Both the position numbers and the translations under genes were made by a program. Shown one piece after another: positions 1-14,200 of a stretch of DNA of 64,000 bases. Location: contig VYZI01000068.1 in assembly GCA_013397695.1 (NCBI GenBank), forward strand, positions 484,878 to 548,877. Direction: 5' to 3'. The notes below the pieces were generated by a model, which was not told the DNA's origin, ran no database searches, and was given only the letters and a program-made list of their open reading frames with translations. The number at the start of each line of letters is the position of its first letter. Position 1 is the stretch's first letter. Source of the stretch: Centropus unirufus. Its lineage: Eukaryota; Chordata; Aves; Cuculiformes; Centropidae.

Positions 1-3000
1 GTCTGATTATTCTGTACCTATCTTACATACTTTCAGTGATAAGTCAGCGTTATTGTTATGAGTATCAGCTGGTACTCTGTATGTTCAACAGCAAACATTA
101 ATATGGAGATATATTCAGACTTCCATCAAAAGCAGTTGTAGATAAATTCTCAAAAAAGCATGGTATGACAAAAAGAACTCCTTCCTGACATTAGCTGTTG
201 AAAGAAAACTAGGAGAGCTTTAATTTCCTTGTCACAGCGGGAATCTGTTGGAAACTACGTTATCTTACGTTATCTTGATAACATTACGTTATCTTGAACA
301 ATTTGTCCTGGTTTATTCAGGTAGGCTGCATTAAATTTTCTACCAGAACCAAATGAAGTAACTTCTGTATTAAGAGAAGGAGGAAAAAGGTGGTGTAGCT
401 TGTACACCTAATAGTGTAACAATAGTATTTAGATCTGGGTATGTATGTCTTCATAAAGATGGAGCAGCTTGAGGTCCCAGAAGCTTTTAATCTCTGAATC
501 ATTATTTTTGAAGACCAGAAGCTGAAAAGTACTAAAATCTGCCAAGTAATCAAAGATTGTCTTTTTGTAAGATAATCAAGATGGGTTAAAAAAGTACAGG
601 GAAATAAAATTAAGTTCAAGCTGGACCCTTTTCTCTCAGTACTCCTAGATATATTTGTGCCCATTCAAGAGCTCTCCGTGTTGTATGTCAGGTGATTATT
701 AGCTAATGCATTGTTTTTAAAATGGTCTGGCTGAAACTTTTGACCTCCTCTTCTAAGGAGGAGTCCATGACTGGCTGTAGCATCTCACCATTTGCTTCTT
801 TGTTAGAGTTCTGGACAATGATTTCTGATTTCATCTCAGACAGCTCAAGAGGCTTTTTTTTTTTTTTTGACATTGAAGCACTGTATAAAGAATCCTTACA
901 GAGTATTGCTGGGACTTGAAAAATGTTTCTGCTTTGTACAGTTTCCTATTAGTTTCCAGAGTCAGTAGCTAATGGAAACTAACTGAAAGCAAGGACCAGT
1001 CTTATGTCTGCTATCTGAGAACATCTGCGAGTAGATATTTTTGTCTCTCTTACTCCCATTATATCAAATTTAGCATTAAATTGCATTACATTAAATTTAG
1101 CAACATAATTTCTTGTATTTTGTTATATGTACAGCCATAAATTCCAAAGATAAGACAGCAACACTAGGAAGTCTTATTTAGTCAAATGACCCTACAGGCA
1201 TATGGATGAATGCTCTTCAGAAGTTTCAGATTGACCTAAAGAGATCATGCAAGTAAGACCTGAAACTTATGTAGAAGAGTCATTGAGTTAAGTTAATTGA
1301 CACCACTTATTATTATTATTTATACTCTTAAGACTCGAAGGAAAGTATTGATGCATGATTAAGCAGTACCATAGTCCTGTATAAGTCTGTCTTGGTGAAA
1401 AATGGAGTCTGGTGACAATGTACTGGTAGGACAAATATAATGGTTTTGGTTCAGCCCTTCAGTTTTTTTCCATTTTTTTTCTTTTTCATTATCAACTTCA
1501 GTATTAGCTAATTTTAAGCTTGCCCTTTGCATCTGACCAGCAATCAAATAGATACTGCACCCTTCCTCCTGCTGGCATAGAAGGACATTCTATTGCCTGG
1601 TGGCACTTTTTTGTGATAAGGTGGGAAAACTGAGATACTCTGGGTAGCAAATACATTGGAAATCAAGGCGCCTAATGGCTCATTTTGTAAAGAAGTAAAA
1701 ATAAACTTTCTGCACTCCAGTTTCTCGCCTATAAAGCAAAACTAGTGGTATGTCTTTGCCTTATTGAGGATGATTTCAATGAGAAAATGTAACTATTTTA
1801 ATGAGAAGGTCTTGAACTGTGACTGCACAGAAAGAAGAGGAAGATTTCTTCACTTATTCTCACAGTATTGTTCAGGGAGTCTATTCTTACTTCTTAACAC
1901 TAGCTTCTGACTGTGAATAATTGCTGTGCCCCTTTGGGGATAAAAATCTCTCACATCTCACTGTTCCTTCTGCTGTGGTAGAGACAAACACTATCCTAAA
2001 TTGTGAGTTTTCCTCTCTTGAGCTTCAACTTCCATGTAATGTGAAAAGAAAAAAAAAAACCAACAGAATTGGAGCTACAAAGTCAGATCAAAGAAGTAAA
2101 ATGGCCCTGGTTCTATTTGCTAATGAAGTCTTCCTAACAAAAAATGAAGGTCAGATGTCAGAGATGACCATTTTACATCTGCCTGACACAGTTGAACTTG
2201 TTGATCTAGGAAATTTTTACTGACACAACTGTAAACTCCAGTGCAATATACAGAGATTGTTTTGAGGGATTCTTCTCTTCTCTTTCAGTCACACTACCAG
2301 AGGTGATGTTAGGCAACTTGCAGAGCTTTTCTGTTAGTTACTTTACGCATCTGTCTTGCCTCTTCGCCCCTGCTGTGTATTCTGCATCTGCAGCTGTGAT
2401 TTTTTTTTGTGCATATAAATAAGCTAAGTAGTAGGCATTCCTAATAAAATCAGAATTAGGAAAATTTCCATCTCCCTCCTAGCTGATACTCCATGATTGT
2501 GTGATTGTAAGGTACAGTGAGATAGAAAAATTGTAACCCTGAAAGCTTTGAAAGTTTATTCAGCTTTAATCAGTCTCAATGTCCTTGATGATTTAACTCA
2601 GTATGTCATTGACAGATACTGCACTCTTATTTTGTCTTAGCATCTCTTTAAAAATGCTCTGTAAGCGAGAAAGACAAGCAGCCTGGGTGATATATCACAG
2701 TATATGTAATGCATTCCTTTCTCTTTTCATAGGAAAATTACAATTTAGAGTGACACTCCATGTTTTTTTTTCAGCAGAGAAAGAAAATGCTGATAATATA
2801 TTACAGTGAATGAAAGGATGATGCAGCATTTGGACACGTTTAAGCAATGATTACTTCATCTGAAAAACAAACTCTTTCACAGACTCAAAAGCACCGTGCT
2901 GACCATGGCTTGCCACTAGCTCTTAAAAGCACAAGGCTCATGAGATGCTCAGGTGTGATTCTCATGGATGAGGCCCAGGTGTGTGCTCAGTGGGCAATCA

Positions 3001-6000
3001 GCATCTCTGGCTGAAGATTTAGTGAGCTGCAGGGACCAGCAGAGGTTGATAAAACAGTAAGTTAAAGAAAAGCAGTGACTGATAACTGTCTCAGAAGCAA
3101 TGCAGTGTGAACTGGTGAAGTACTGGGGACTAACTCCCATCATAGCAGGTCTGTGTTGGAGAGAATTCATTGGAATAGCCCAAAAAAGCAGAGTAAAGAA
3201 TTGAATTAGGGACAATCAGGGACTTGTGTGCTTGAGTTTGGACCTTGGTACTCTTACTTCGCTGTAGAAAGATGCTGCACAGTGAGACAACTTCCTAAAA
3301 ATCCTGCTAACTCCCATGTCCAGACAATTCATCCACTTGGAGATTTTGAGATGCCCTTCACACAGTCAAGGAGTGTGGTTCAGTTCAGGTTTATACAGAG
3401 TGGCCTCTCCGCATAGCATCTCAGCATCCCCCCATTCTTGGGAGAGCTCCATCTCCAGACACTGCTCTCCCAAATCCTGATACAAGACAACAAAGTTCAG
3501 AGGATTAGAGCAAATCTCTTTATCTTTTTCAGACTGCACTGTAATCAGAATATGTCTCCTCTAACCAGTTAAAATGGATGGTACAGAGCACAAGCTGGGC
3601 GCAGTTCAGAAAAGCTGATCACACGTAGGTGTCTCTGTGAGACTCATGGATAGCCCACCAAATGCCTTCACCTGAGTTTTCTGGGTTGTTGATGATATAG
3701 TGGGACTACCCAGCTTGCACAGAAACACCTACATTGCCGTACCTATGTGTAAGTGTCTCATCTGGAGCCGAGTACCACCCTTCTCTCTCTGGAAGAATAA
3801 AAGTTTGACATCAGGTGATGACTGTTTTTGCCTTTATTTGCAATCGCTGTTCAAGGACACTGTGATCTTTTAAGAAGGTCATATTACTTGTTTGTGATTC
3901 CAGCAATGCTTCTATGAGATGTGTGATTGTCACACAAATTGATACGCTCAAACTAGCTTGATAATCGTCACCTTGGCACTGCTATTAGATTAAATCTCTC
4001 TTGGACATGGAGATCAGCTGCATTTCCCAGCTGCACCACAGTCATATATCCATCCACAAGAGCCTGGAGGTAGAATGTGGGGGCTTAACCGGACTATTAT
4101 TGAAATGAGCTTTCCTCCATCAAGCCACATTCATGCTTAGTATTGCAGCTTTTGTTTGCAGGCACTGGTCTGCTGGCACAGGTCTGGGGAGCTGGCAGGC
4201 ACTGATGCTCTCACTGCACTTGCTGTGTAGTATTGTTAATTTTAAGGGAAACCTGGAAACTCACTGAGTCCAGTTGTTTTCCTGCATTCTTTCCATCACG
4301 AGAGTCGTGGACCGTTTACTTTTTGTAACACGTTTGGTTTTTCCCATACAGCATGTTGGAGTGCCTGAGTCTCTTGCGTTTTCTTTGCCTCTGAAGTTAT
4401 GGGAAGTAAAATAATGTCTACTGACAGCATAAGGAGAAAGGGCCCATTGCAGTTTGCACATTTCTATCTTTGAAAGTCCTTTCCACGCTTTACATAGTAG
4501 TGTTCAAAGAAAATCAGTGAGCTATCCAAAAGAGAGCAGCAAGTAGTGTGCTCCTAGTAGTAGTCTCCCAACTCCCCATGTTGGATTAGGAAAGATTAAA
4601 TATTTTGAACTGAGGACGTAAGGGATGAATTCTGGGCTTTATGCTAGATCCTGACTTTACCAGAAGATAAATAAATCTTGTGTACTATTTGGTGATGCAT
4701 AATCAGAGCTGTTTAAAGATGCATAATTTGACATTGTTTTGGACTCCCTTGCCATTAAATTAACTGAGCCTTGAGGAAATAATTTAATAGCTGCTTCAAG
4801 CAGAGAATTCCAAATGCTGTCTGTCTAAAATTTCCAGGGCATAATCCAGGTTCCTCACAAACAAGTTCCTGTTCCAACCTCGCTAAAATGTTAACTTTGC
4901 ATTTGAGATATTTTTCCTACTTTATTCTCAAGTAAATGTACTACTAAACATTTTGCGAAACAAATCTTATTGCTTAAAAGCTATCATTTAAAAATTAAAA
5001 TGTCTTGAGAACTATGTGATATCTCTCTGTGGCCCTCAGAAATGTCTGTTAAAGTTGATTCTTGTTGATATTTATCACCTTCTGTGTTTTGCTCAGCCAG
5101 TACTTTAGTTATTAGCTATAGCAGTGCAAAACCATTCTTTCCTTTGTGCTGTTCTCCTAGCACACACCACAGTCACTGTCAGGGTTGGATTTTACCTACA
5201 ACTGTCACATGGAACAAAGTTAAATTTAAATAAATGGTATTAATGAGCAGCTCTACAGAACACCTGCTTAATTCATTGAAATGACTGTACGCACTAACTG
5301 CAATTATTATCCCTCACTACTTAAATGAAAACGTTTATTTTTCCTTGAAAATACTGTCAGCCTCAACACAGCAAAACGCTGACAATAGCAATAAGCACAG
5401 CAATAACTTGTAGCCGATATGTAATCTGTGCTTGATGTGTGTGTAATTGATAAAAATTGCTTTCACTTGGTAACAACAGAAGAATACACCATCCACCATA
5501 TATCTGTCATAACAGCTTTGTATGGGCTTTTGATGATCTTTGGAAGCATTGCAATAACACAGAAGGTCAGTGCACTTCATTCCTTTTAAATTAGTTTCCA
5601 TGTGGTCTTTAGTGTGTAATATAAGAGGTAAAGGCACTCCAGGCTTTCTGACAAAGTGTCGCTTAGGTTAAGCTAATGCTAGCATGTAGGGAATGGGGTG
5701 ATCCTGTTGTCTGGCTCTTTGTGTAAAGAAGGCCATCAGACAGTGCTCGAATGATTGTTTGAATAAATCTCTGTCAGAAAAAAAAATAATCATGAATTAA
5801 AGATGAAGAGCCACAATGAGTGAGCATGCCTGTGGTGGTAGAATTCTCTGTCTTACTAGCAAGAAGAAAAAGGAAGGAACTGGAGGATCGGGGTCTTCTA
5901 CAAGCGTGGGCAGAGAAACATCTCTGAGAGAGTCATTTAGGCAGAGCAAGCAAGGGATAGGAGTTATGGTCTCATCTGCTGTTTCAAGGTCCTGTCTCCC

Positions 6001-6299
6001 AAGCAAACAGCAGCTCTGACCTGCACACATCTTTGTGATGGGAGCAGGATGAGGTATGTCCATCTGCTAGAGGCACTCTGCAGATTGCTCTCTTTGACAT
6101 CTGGGAAAAGTTATTCCCCTTGCTTCAACACTAAGACAGGGTGATATTTTTCCATGTGTTTGTCAGGAGCACAGCTGGCTGACTAGGAGAGTCAAATTCT
6201 CGTTCCTGGGACTTCCTTTCAAAGGAGTCAGTTTCATCTTTGGAAAAAGGACATGCTAGTCCCCTGAACCGCTGACACAGGATCGCTGAGGGAAGTGCT
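1..6299. other. Unassigned intronic sequence
   Basis: AT-rich sequence without recognisable exons, RNA genes or intact mobile elements. Open frames here are about 100 codons at most and match no protein I know. It probably belongs to the MTUS2 intron, because the exon at 56.5 kb reads in the + direction and no other gene is visible. The only local structure noted is the short CpG-containing repeat at 256-297. Confidence 0.5.
256..297. repeat. Short tandem repeat, TACGTTATCT core
   Basis: The 10-mer TACGTTATCT occurs three times: twice back to back (256-265, 266-275) and again at 285-294. The last two copies lie in a 19-bp period, because TTACGTTATCTTGA recurs. Each unit holds one CpG in an otherwise CpG-poor region. 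Confidence 0.8.
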
Positions 6300-7010
6300 G
6301 GGATTGCTGTTGGAATTGTGCTATCAGTGAGGAACTGGCCAGAGGAAAGGCAGGATCAGGTGCTACTGAAAAGGCAAATATTAGGCTAACGGGAAGAATT
6401 AATAGTCCGTCCAAAACTGATCTCGGGGCTAATCTTATTTACTATTTTAATTTCTGACCTTGGTAGGAGTGTACTAATGAAATTTGCTGACAATCTCAAG
6501 TGTGAAAGCTGCATCAATAAAGAAGGATTTGGTTGTCAGACAAAGAGAATCAGCTGACCTTGAAGTCTCCCATAACAGAAGGGGGACAGAATTCAATAGT
6601 ACAAAGATACAAATTCCTGCACCCAAAAATTAATAAGGAATTTTTCCTACAAGCTAATAGGTTACCAGCTCAAAAAACCTCCACAAGGAAGTCTGGTTTT
6701 AATGGCTACCTTGTGACCATTGATGTAATCAAAGGCACACCACTCTGAAAATAAAAGAAACAATCCCGGAAAGTATTAAAGGAGACTGTTTCAGTACAGG
6801 AATATGAACACCATCCCATAAGACCTTGGTGAGACCATCTTAATTGCAATTTAATCAAAAGCAGTTAACAGTGGTCAGGACAAAGGCAGAAAGTGCTGGC
6901 AACGTCATTATGGGAGGAAACCACTCATCATAGCAGTTGAGGGAAAATTCCCTCGTCTCATCTAGTTTGGCAAAGGAAAAGCCCAGGAGAGATGTAGCCT
7001 ATAAATACAT
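6300..7010 (+). mobile_element. Ancient CR1 LINE fragment (reverse transcriptase region)
   Basis: The sequence runs in register with old CR1/L3-type ORF2 consensus as I know it. It has a GTGCTATCAGTGAGGAACTGG-like segment, then a conserved GGGGCTAATCTTATTTA block, then the catalytic box region. It continues to a Leu-rich segment ending in a CTATAAATACAT block near 7000. At 6483-6494 the catalytic FADD box reads Phe-Ala-Asp-Asn, so the second catalytic Asp is lost. Many stops and indels make it a fossil, much more diverged than the other CR1 copies in this window. Boundaries are approximate. Confidence 0.65.
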
Positions 7011-7239
7011 TTGGGTGCCCATTTCATGATCAGTGATGGTTCCTGCATCATAATGCATCTGTTTCATTTCACCGTCATTTGTGTGAAGACTGTCAGTAAA
7101 CACTATAAGGGAACACGGCAGTTGCGGATGAGCATGAGTTGGTGGCTGCAGAGAATTGTCCATCAATCCTCTCTGGACTTGCTTTTTTTTCCCCCTCGCT
7201 TCCAGCATGAATGTGTGCTTCACACCAAAGGTGGAAGAA
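7011..7239. other. Unassigned segment between two ancient CR1 pieces
   Basis: I could not align this stretch to CR1. It may be divergent CR1, an insertion, or host sequence separating two independent insertions. Short frames are open on both strands but none resembles a known protein. Confidence 0.35.
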
Positions 7240-7500
7240 CAGAACTTCTAAAGTGATCCGGGGAATGAAAAGCTTGATACCTAAGATGGAACTTGAAGGA
7301 TTCAACCTGTTTAGCTTTAAAGGGTGCCATATGTAAACATTGGGATGGGCGGATACAACTGAGAAAAAGAACTATTTAAATAATAGGACAGTGTTGGCTT
7401 GAAATCGTCAGGGTATATATGTCTATGAAGAAATTTAGACCTGAAAATTTAATAAATTTAGAAATCAGAAGGTTATTCATATAGGAAGGTAAAGGCTCAG
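7240..7500 (+). mobile_element. Second ancient CR1 fragment (ORF2 end / 3' region)
   Basis: Blocks around 7290 (GGATTCAACCTGTTTAGC, Asn-Leu-Phe-Ser) and 7367-7400 (AGAACTATTTAAATAATAGG then acagtgttggc) match the end of old CR1 ORF2. The Asn-Leu-Phe-Ser region is also represented at the end of the preceding fragment near 6965. The two pieces therefore overlap in the consensus and are probably separate copies or a duplication. The reading frame is broken by stops. Confidence 0.55.
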
Positions 7501-10373
7501 GAAGAGCTTCTATGTAGAGGTAGCTAAAAAAGACCCACAAGTTTTAAGGTGGGGTTTGTTTGTCCTCTGAACGGAATTATATGTGGTGGTGGCTCACCAA
7601 TGAATTTCAGTACACAGATTCTCCAATCAGTCCTTGTGTTCTGCTGTTTGTTCCTACTAAGGTATGAGATGCATAGGCAGGCCAGAATATTTTTAAATAT
7701 CATAGGAGCAGCAGTGAGTGAACAGAGATTCTCATGCTTTGATTTTTATATATATATATATAAAATAGCCAAGATCATATTTCAGCAGTGCTTTCATTCA
7801 TCTCAACTTGCTAAAATACAATGGAAGCTGCCTACAGTTACACAATTTTCTTTTCATTATTACAAATGTGTCACCTTAATTGTAGCGGTATCCCCTCCAT
7901 TGTTTTTGCACAGAGTGGAAATAGTAGCACATTCTTAACAATTTTGAAGATGCTGCTGCATATGTCCACCCTGTGTGTTAACAACAGAAAACTAATTCTG
8001 TTTGGTCTTTTTTTTCCAGAAAATCTGAAAATAATTGTAGTTTCACATCTTCAACTGAAAAACAAATTTAATTATCTTTGGCAGAGCTTTTCAGCCTTCT
8101 GAAATAAATTCCTTCAAGGATTTTGACTTTTGGATTCCTTGTATTTTTTTCTTTTCTACTGCTATTTTCACTGAACGGCAAGGTAAAAGGAAAAAAAGGG
8201 GATGGACAAAAGAAGAAAAAACCCAAAAGGGTTAGTGCAATAGTTGACACAACAAAAGTTGTGTTGTGCTGAAAAATGGGGAGGAGAAAGGCAGAAAAAT
8301 ACCCATTCCTTATAATGAAGCATACTGTCAATTGGACATGAACAGGGTTTTCAGCCTAGGGAGGATAAGGCTGGTCAGATACAGTAAGTCTTCACATCAT
8401 AAAAAAAATTGCAAGAAGCAATAGCCTGTTCTCAGTGCCCAGAGTGGATACAAAGTAAGGAGTGAAAATTGCAGTCACTCAAGTGAGACATTAGAAAACT
8501 TCTTTCTAAAATAACAAATATTGTAAGCAGGGCAGATTGTGTGGGAAGTGGGGCTGTCTGCGAGAGGTCCTGAGGCACGACGTGGCTGCAGCTGATTCTG
8601 TCTTTCTGTGGGAAGACTGATTAGGGGACTTCACCAGGTCCTTGCCCTTTTCCATTTCTTGATTATTCTATTTGCAAGTATAAAGGCATTTTTTTTTAAA
8701 AAAAAGGATTTTAATTTGTCTTTGAATTTTTTAATGTTCTGTACCTAACCACAGGGAACAAGGTATTTAAGGAAGATTACTGTTAATCCTTCAAACATTA
8801 ATCTACATGTTTAACGTCACTACCAGCAGGGCTACTCCTAATAGCAAAATTAAGCACATACCTCAGTTTTGCTAGACTTGTGAAAGCATCTCATGTGGCA
8901 CATGAAGGCTTGGGAGTTCTTCTGTGTAAACAGTGACCTTGCCACTAGACCAACTGAGTGCTTAACACAACTACTGAGTTTCAGATTCCTGTTATTAAAT
9001 AGTTCCTGGAGACATTGTGGAAGGAAAAGATGCAAGAGCTATCAAAATATTTAATTTGATTATAATGATATGATGATATTTAGATTTGGGCATATTGAAG
9101 CCATAAGGATATGTTTCTGCTTGACGTGGTTTATGTTTAATACCACTAAGTGACCCTGATTACCACCACCCAGTCAGGTAGATCCTTTAAAGACACGCAA
9201 AAGACCTGGGAATCTGAAATCTTTATGGAGTGAAGAAGTTTAGGAAGGGCTTAAATGCTCCCTCTAAGACATGTAATTGAGAACTCGGAATAATAACATG
9301 TAGCCATTGCATAAATATTTAATTCATCCCATGGAGTGGATAATCCTATGCCATGGGTGAATTTCATGGTTTTTTAGTGACTTTTACTTCCCAGAGTATT
9401 CAATCCTGACACCATTGGTTTAACCAAACAGTACTTTAATCCTTTAATCATTCCAATAAAGTCAATGGGTAACGTAATTCATCTTCTAAGCAAGGATTCA
9501 AGGATATGGTCCATAAGAAAAAGAGACCCCAGTCTGTTGCAGTTGACAATCCAGTTTTTTAACTTCCTTGCTCTTTTTATGACATATCAAAATTTTTCAG
9601 CAGGGAGCTATGCCTTGTGTAATCACACTGGAATACTTCAGGCTCATTTTTCGAATAACACAGCCTTTTGCAGGGAGATTAAATTTCATGGATAGTTACA
9701 GAATATAATCTTTTCAGTGCTAAGATAATAGAACAGTTAGAAATTAAGCTGGAATACTGATGGCTGCTATGAATTTAGCATGTAATATATTTGAATTACT
9801 ACCATATTCTCAAGTAAAATTTTGCCCTGGCTGAGTGTTTAAAGTCACACCAAGAGCGCTTCAGCAATTGCTGTTGGTTGTAATGCTGTCAGCAGGAGGC
9901 ACGTTTAGAAGTACGTCGGGATTATTTTTGGTGCCAAGAAAATAGAAACTGAATGCATCTTCAATATTAGTTGTTGTTTTCCACTTCTTCCCTGTTAGCT
10001 ATCACCTGCAGCATCAACAGTTTGCTACATTAGACATAGCCTTAGGGATGCCTGATGAAGGCTGAGACTCACACTTGGACAAACATATCTATCTTTTCTC
10101 ACAGTTCCGGTTGTTTGGACTTATAGTCACAACTCATCACCAAATGGATAGAAAGGGAATATTCAGAGATTTAAACCTCTACTTCCATATAACAGCTCTG
10201 AGCCCTAATCCTGATCCTAGCCCTCAATACACATACAGTTGCTGCATCCCATGCATTCTCCTGACCACAGCAGGATTTCCCTGCACCTTCCTGCCCTCCT
10301 GCACACACAAGAACTCACTATGGATTCCAGCCCTCACTTTCAGACCTCATCATTTTAGGCAGCTCTGGCCACA
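7501..10373. other. Unassigned intronic sequence
   Basis: No exon, RNA gene or mobile element was recognised. A (TA)8 microsatellite lies at 7747-7762. A 7-bp inverted repeat (ACACAAC/GTTGTGT, 4-nt loop) lies at 8247-8264. The 129-codon frame at 7549-7938 (+) runs through the TA repeat and has no homology I recognise. Confidence 0.5.
7747..7762. repeat. (TA)n microsatellite
   Basis: Eight uninterrupted TA dinucleotides inside an A/T-rich tract. Confidence 0.85.
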
Positions 10374-11260
10374 GAGAATTATAGAATCATAGAATTACCA
10401 GGTTGGAAAAGACCTTTGACATCATGGCGTCCAACCATATCTGTCTGCCACCAAACCATACACCTAAGCCCTTCATCTACCCATCTTTTAATTACCTCCA
10501 GGGACAATGACTCAACCACCTCTCTGGTCCAGGTTCCCTTTAGATGAAGAATTTTTTCCTGAAGTCTAACCTGAATCTTCTCTAATGCAACTTGAAGCCA
10601 TTTCCTCTTGTCCTATCACCTGTCACTGGGAGAAGAGACCAACACCCACCTATCTACAGCCTCCTTTCAGGTAGTGGTAGGAAGTGATAAGGTCTCCTCT
10701 CAGCCTCCTTTCCTTCAGGATAAACAACCCCAGCTCCCTCAGCTGTTCCTCATAAGACTTGTTCTCCAGCCCCTTCACCAGCTTTGTTGCTCTTCTCTGG
10801 ACATGCTCCAGCACCTCAACATCATTCTTGGAGTGAAGAGCCCAGAACCAAACCCAGGATTCGAGGTGCAGCCTCCCCAGTGCCACCTACAAGGGCACAA
10901 TTGCTGGCCATGCTGTTTCTGATACAGGCCAAGATGCCATTGACTTTCTTGGCCACCTGGGCACACTGCTGGCTCATGCTCATTCAGCTGTCAACCAACA
11001 CCCCCAGCTCGTTATCCTCCAGGCAGCTTTTCCGGCCACTCTTCCCCAAGCCTATAGCACTGCCTGGGGTTGTTGTGTCCCAAGTGCAGGAATCTGCACT
11101 TGACCTTGTTAAACCTCATCGCATTGGTCTCAGCCCATTGATCCAGCCCGTTCAGATTCCTCTGAAAAGCCTCCCTACCCACAAGTAAATTGACACTTTC
11201 TCCCATCTTAGTGTCATCCACAAACTTACTAAGGGAATGCTCACTCTCTCATCCAGATCT
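10374..11260 (-). mobile_element. CR1 LINE, 5'-truncated, with ORF2 remnant and 3' tail
   Basis: On the minus strand this reads as the last ~890 bp of a CR1 element and ends at the left in tail 8-mers (AGAATTATAGAATCATAGAAT on the + strand). Reverse transcriptase remains are readable in pieces. The catalytic box is FVDDTK (FVDD encoded at 11213-11224; usual FADD-type box), followed by a LHLGHNN segment and then RRATKLVKGLENKSYEEQLR around 10700-10820. Frameshifts split these pieces and a short internal stretch is missing near 10880-10900, so no functional protein is made. The 5' truncation near 11260 is typical of CR1. The element is antisense to MTUS2. Confidence 0.93.
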
Positions 11261-14200
11261 TACTTGCAGGTCAGTGCAGTGTTATTTCGATGTGAGGACC
11301 TGAAACAGAAGAGCAGCCCGGGCTGAGACAGGGGCCTAAGATAATCACACATGGATTCAGGCCATGGATATTCATTAAATCTCAGCTTCACACTCCTGAT
11401 AGCTTACGTGTACTTTAATCAAAGACACAGATAGCAACTACCTGAGCGTGCCTTGGCATGACCTCAACCCAAGGCAAATCCAGGGGAATGTACTCACCCT
11501 TGGGCTCAAATCAGGCTCTTTTTGATGAGCACTATGTATCGTGTGTTTCCACATGTCAGAAGTGATGCAGACAGCCCAGCACAGCCTTGCCCACAGTTAG
11601 CTTGACACATCTCGGCTATGGGTTTGAACCCTTCCTGGCTGGGAAAGTGTTTGAAGCCCACCCCAACCTCCCAGAGAAGGATGCTATTCTAGCACGGCCC
11701 TGAGGAGATACTAGAGAGGAAAAATAGACATTGTCATTGCCTCCTTAGAGCCTCTGCTCCGTGGGTACTGTTGTGACCTAGTTCTGCTGCCTAGGAAGGA
11801 CCAAGAAGTCACTCTGTGTGTATGTATACAAACATATGTGTATAATCCCCCAACCATTTCAATAAACACCATGAAACTGGGGTGATATGAACTGAAACCC
11901 ATATCCTTCCTTTTCCCCTTTTTTCTGCTTTAATCTATCTGTATTTATGATTCTTTATTTTACGATATCCACAAGTCAGAGTGCAATTTGCTTTGATTGC
12001 CCCAAAAGCATAGCTTTGCCAAGTGCTTCAGCTGTAAGGCTCTGAAGCCTAAAGGGGGGTCCAAAGTTATGAATTTGTACTATTTTATGGGCAAATGCAT
12101 TTAACAGTGCCTTGCAGACTTGGACAACCAAACTCTCCACAGAACCTCTGGCTGAAAGCAACACAAAGAAATGATAGGTAAGAGTATTACTTTTTTCCTT
12201 TAATGTAGGGAAACACAGTAATTTCTCCTGAAGTTAATGTTTTAGGAGACAGCTTTTAGGGGCAATTAATAATTAACATTGGCTTCTGGTCACATTGCCC
12301 TGTAAAACACCTGGTGGATGTTATGATGTCATTGTAAGTAGTATTATCAGGCTCATATTAGATATCAAGTGATGGTGTTAGGGCCTTTGAAAAGAAAGGA
12401 ATGGTCTTCTCTACAACTGAAGAGCAAGTTATCACTACAGAGTACAGCAAGGGAAAGAAACAACCATCCCCTTTTCTAACAACTCCTTTAAAGCAATATG
12501 CAAAGCAAATCATCCAATTCTAAGCTGCTCTTTGGTGGCAGTTGTTCTCTCTCTTAAAAGGAAGGTATGGTAGAATTAAAAGCAGTGAAAATACAAACAC
12601 AAAAAGGTTGATGGGGGATGACTTAACTGGAGAGACTGACAGAATTTAACACATCCACATCTTCTGAGGCAAAGACACAAGGCAACGTAATTGCAGCCTG
12701 AGACTGCTTGAGCAGTAATGGTTAGGGTGGATAAAAATGGTCACATAGGGACTAATGGGCCAAACTGAAATAGAATTAGGTATTGGGAAACTTTATTAGC
12801 AGTGATTTTCTACAGGCAATGAAACATTTGGGCAAGAAATTGTTAGGATGTGTTAAAGCTTCCAAGATTAAAAAAAGATAGCCAGAGTCCTTATGGGGGA
12901 GGTAGTTTCTAATTATCCCTGATTTTTTTTCGATAAGTATATATATAATTGATATATAAGAAGACTTACAGGATTTATGATACTAAATACTTACTGTTCC
13001 TCTGATGGGCAGTTTTTAACTCACTACAGAATCTAGCGCAGACAGGGTCATCATAAAACTGACTGCTAATTAGAGTGAAAATCATGCTGTCCATCTTATG
13101 CTCATTTTCTTCCATGCAGCTTGTGCTCTTTTTCTGCCAGAGCATCTGGTGAACTCCTCTTCATGTGTTCACCTTAACTTACCATTCACTGATGGCAGCG
13201 CTTATCCTGCCCCTTCATGCAAGCTGTGCCCACTTCTTGCCCGTCTTCTGCCTGAGCAGTGGGATGGAATCAGATGGTGGTGAGCCTTCAGACTCTCCTT
13301 CGACCCACCTCTGCCCACAATATTGATCTGTTGGGCTAAAGAAATACTGTGTTCGTAGCATGGCTGCTTTTAAGGAAAAGATTCATCAGGCAGTGTCTGG
13401 AAAATCTGTTTTGTGTTTGCTTTTGCCAATGCAAATGTAGGGAAAAAATAGGATTTTCTTCCTCGAATAAAGTTATGTATATGGGTTTGGCCTAAGGAGA
13501 TGATTCTAGGCCTGAGTTGTAGCTACTGTTCTCAGATTTGCTTCATTACTGAAATATTTAAAGAAACAATAATGCTAGTAACACAAACACACACATGAAG
13601 TTTAGACAAAGCATATAATATTCTTTACTTCTTCTTTAATTGCATTCATATTTTAGGATTGCAAAAGAATATTCTTAACAGTGACTAACTAGTTGCTGGT
13701 AATTTTTCACTGCTTTCTTCTCAACTGAATATTTGTGTAAAAAGGCAGGATAAATAATTTAAACATGTTTAATATTGAAGTGGTGAGTTATTCCTTTAAG
13801 GCCATTATTTCCTGGTTGCTTTTTCATGCTTGAATGTGCTCCTCTGCACACCCTTAGAAGCCCTCATGAAGCACGCAACCAGTGATCTCACTTAGCTCTG
13901 GTACTTTTTAAAACAACAGAGATGGAAGGTTTTCCCACTACCTCAGCACACATCGTCTCGCTGTTCTCTTTCTTTCTCATTCATAAATCAGGTAACTGGT
14001 TACACCAGTTGTGGTCATCACTGTTTGATTACAAGTCACACTATAAAACCGACAGAAAGCAGGATTACACTTGGTAATACTTCCCAAAGGGGTTTTACTC
14101 CAAAGCAAAATTACTCATTTAAACATCTTGATGTTTCATTTCATTGGTTCAGTATGAAGAGATCTTCTGGACAGCCATGTCAGAAAGCTCTTTAATCTGC

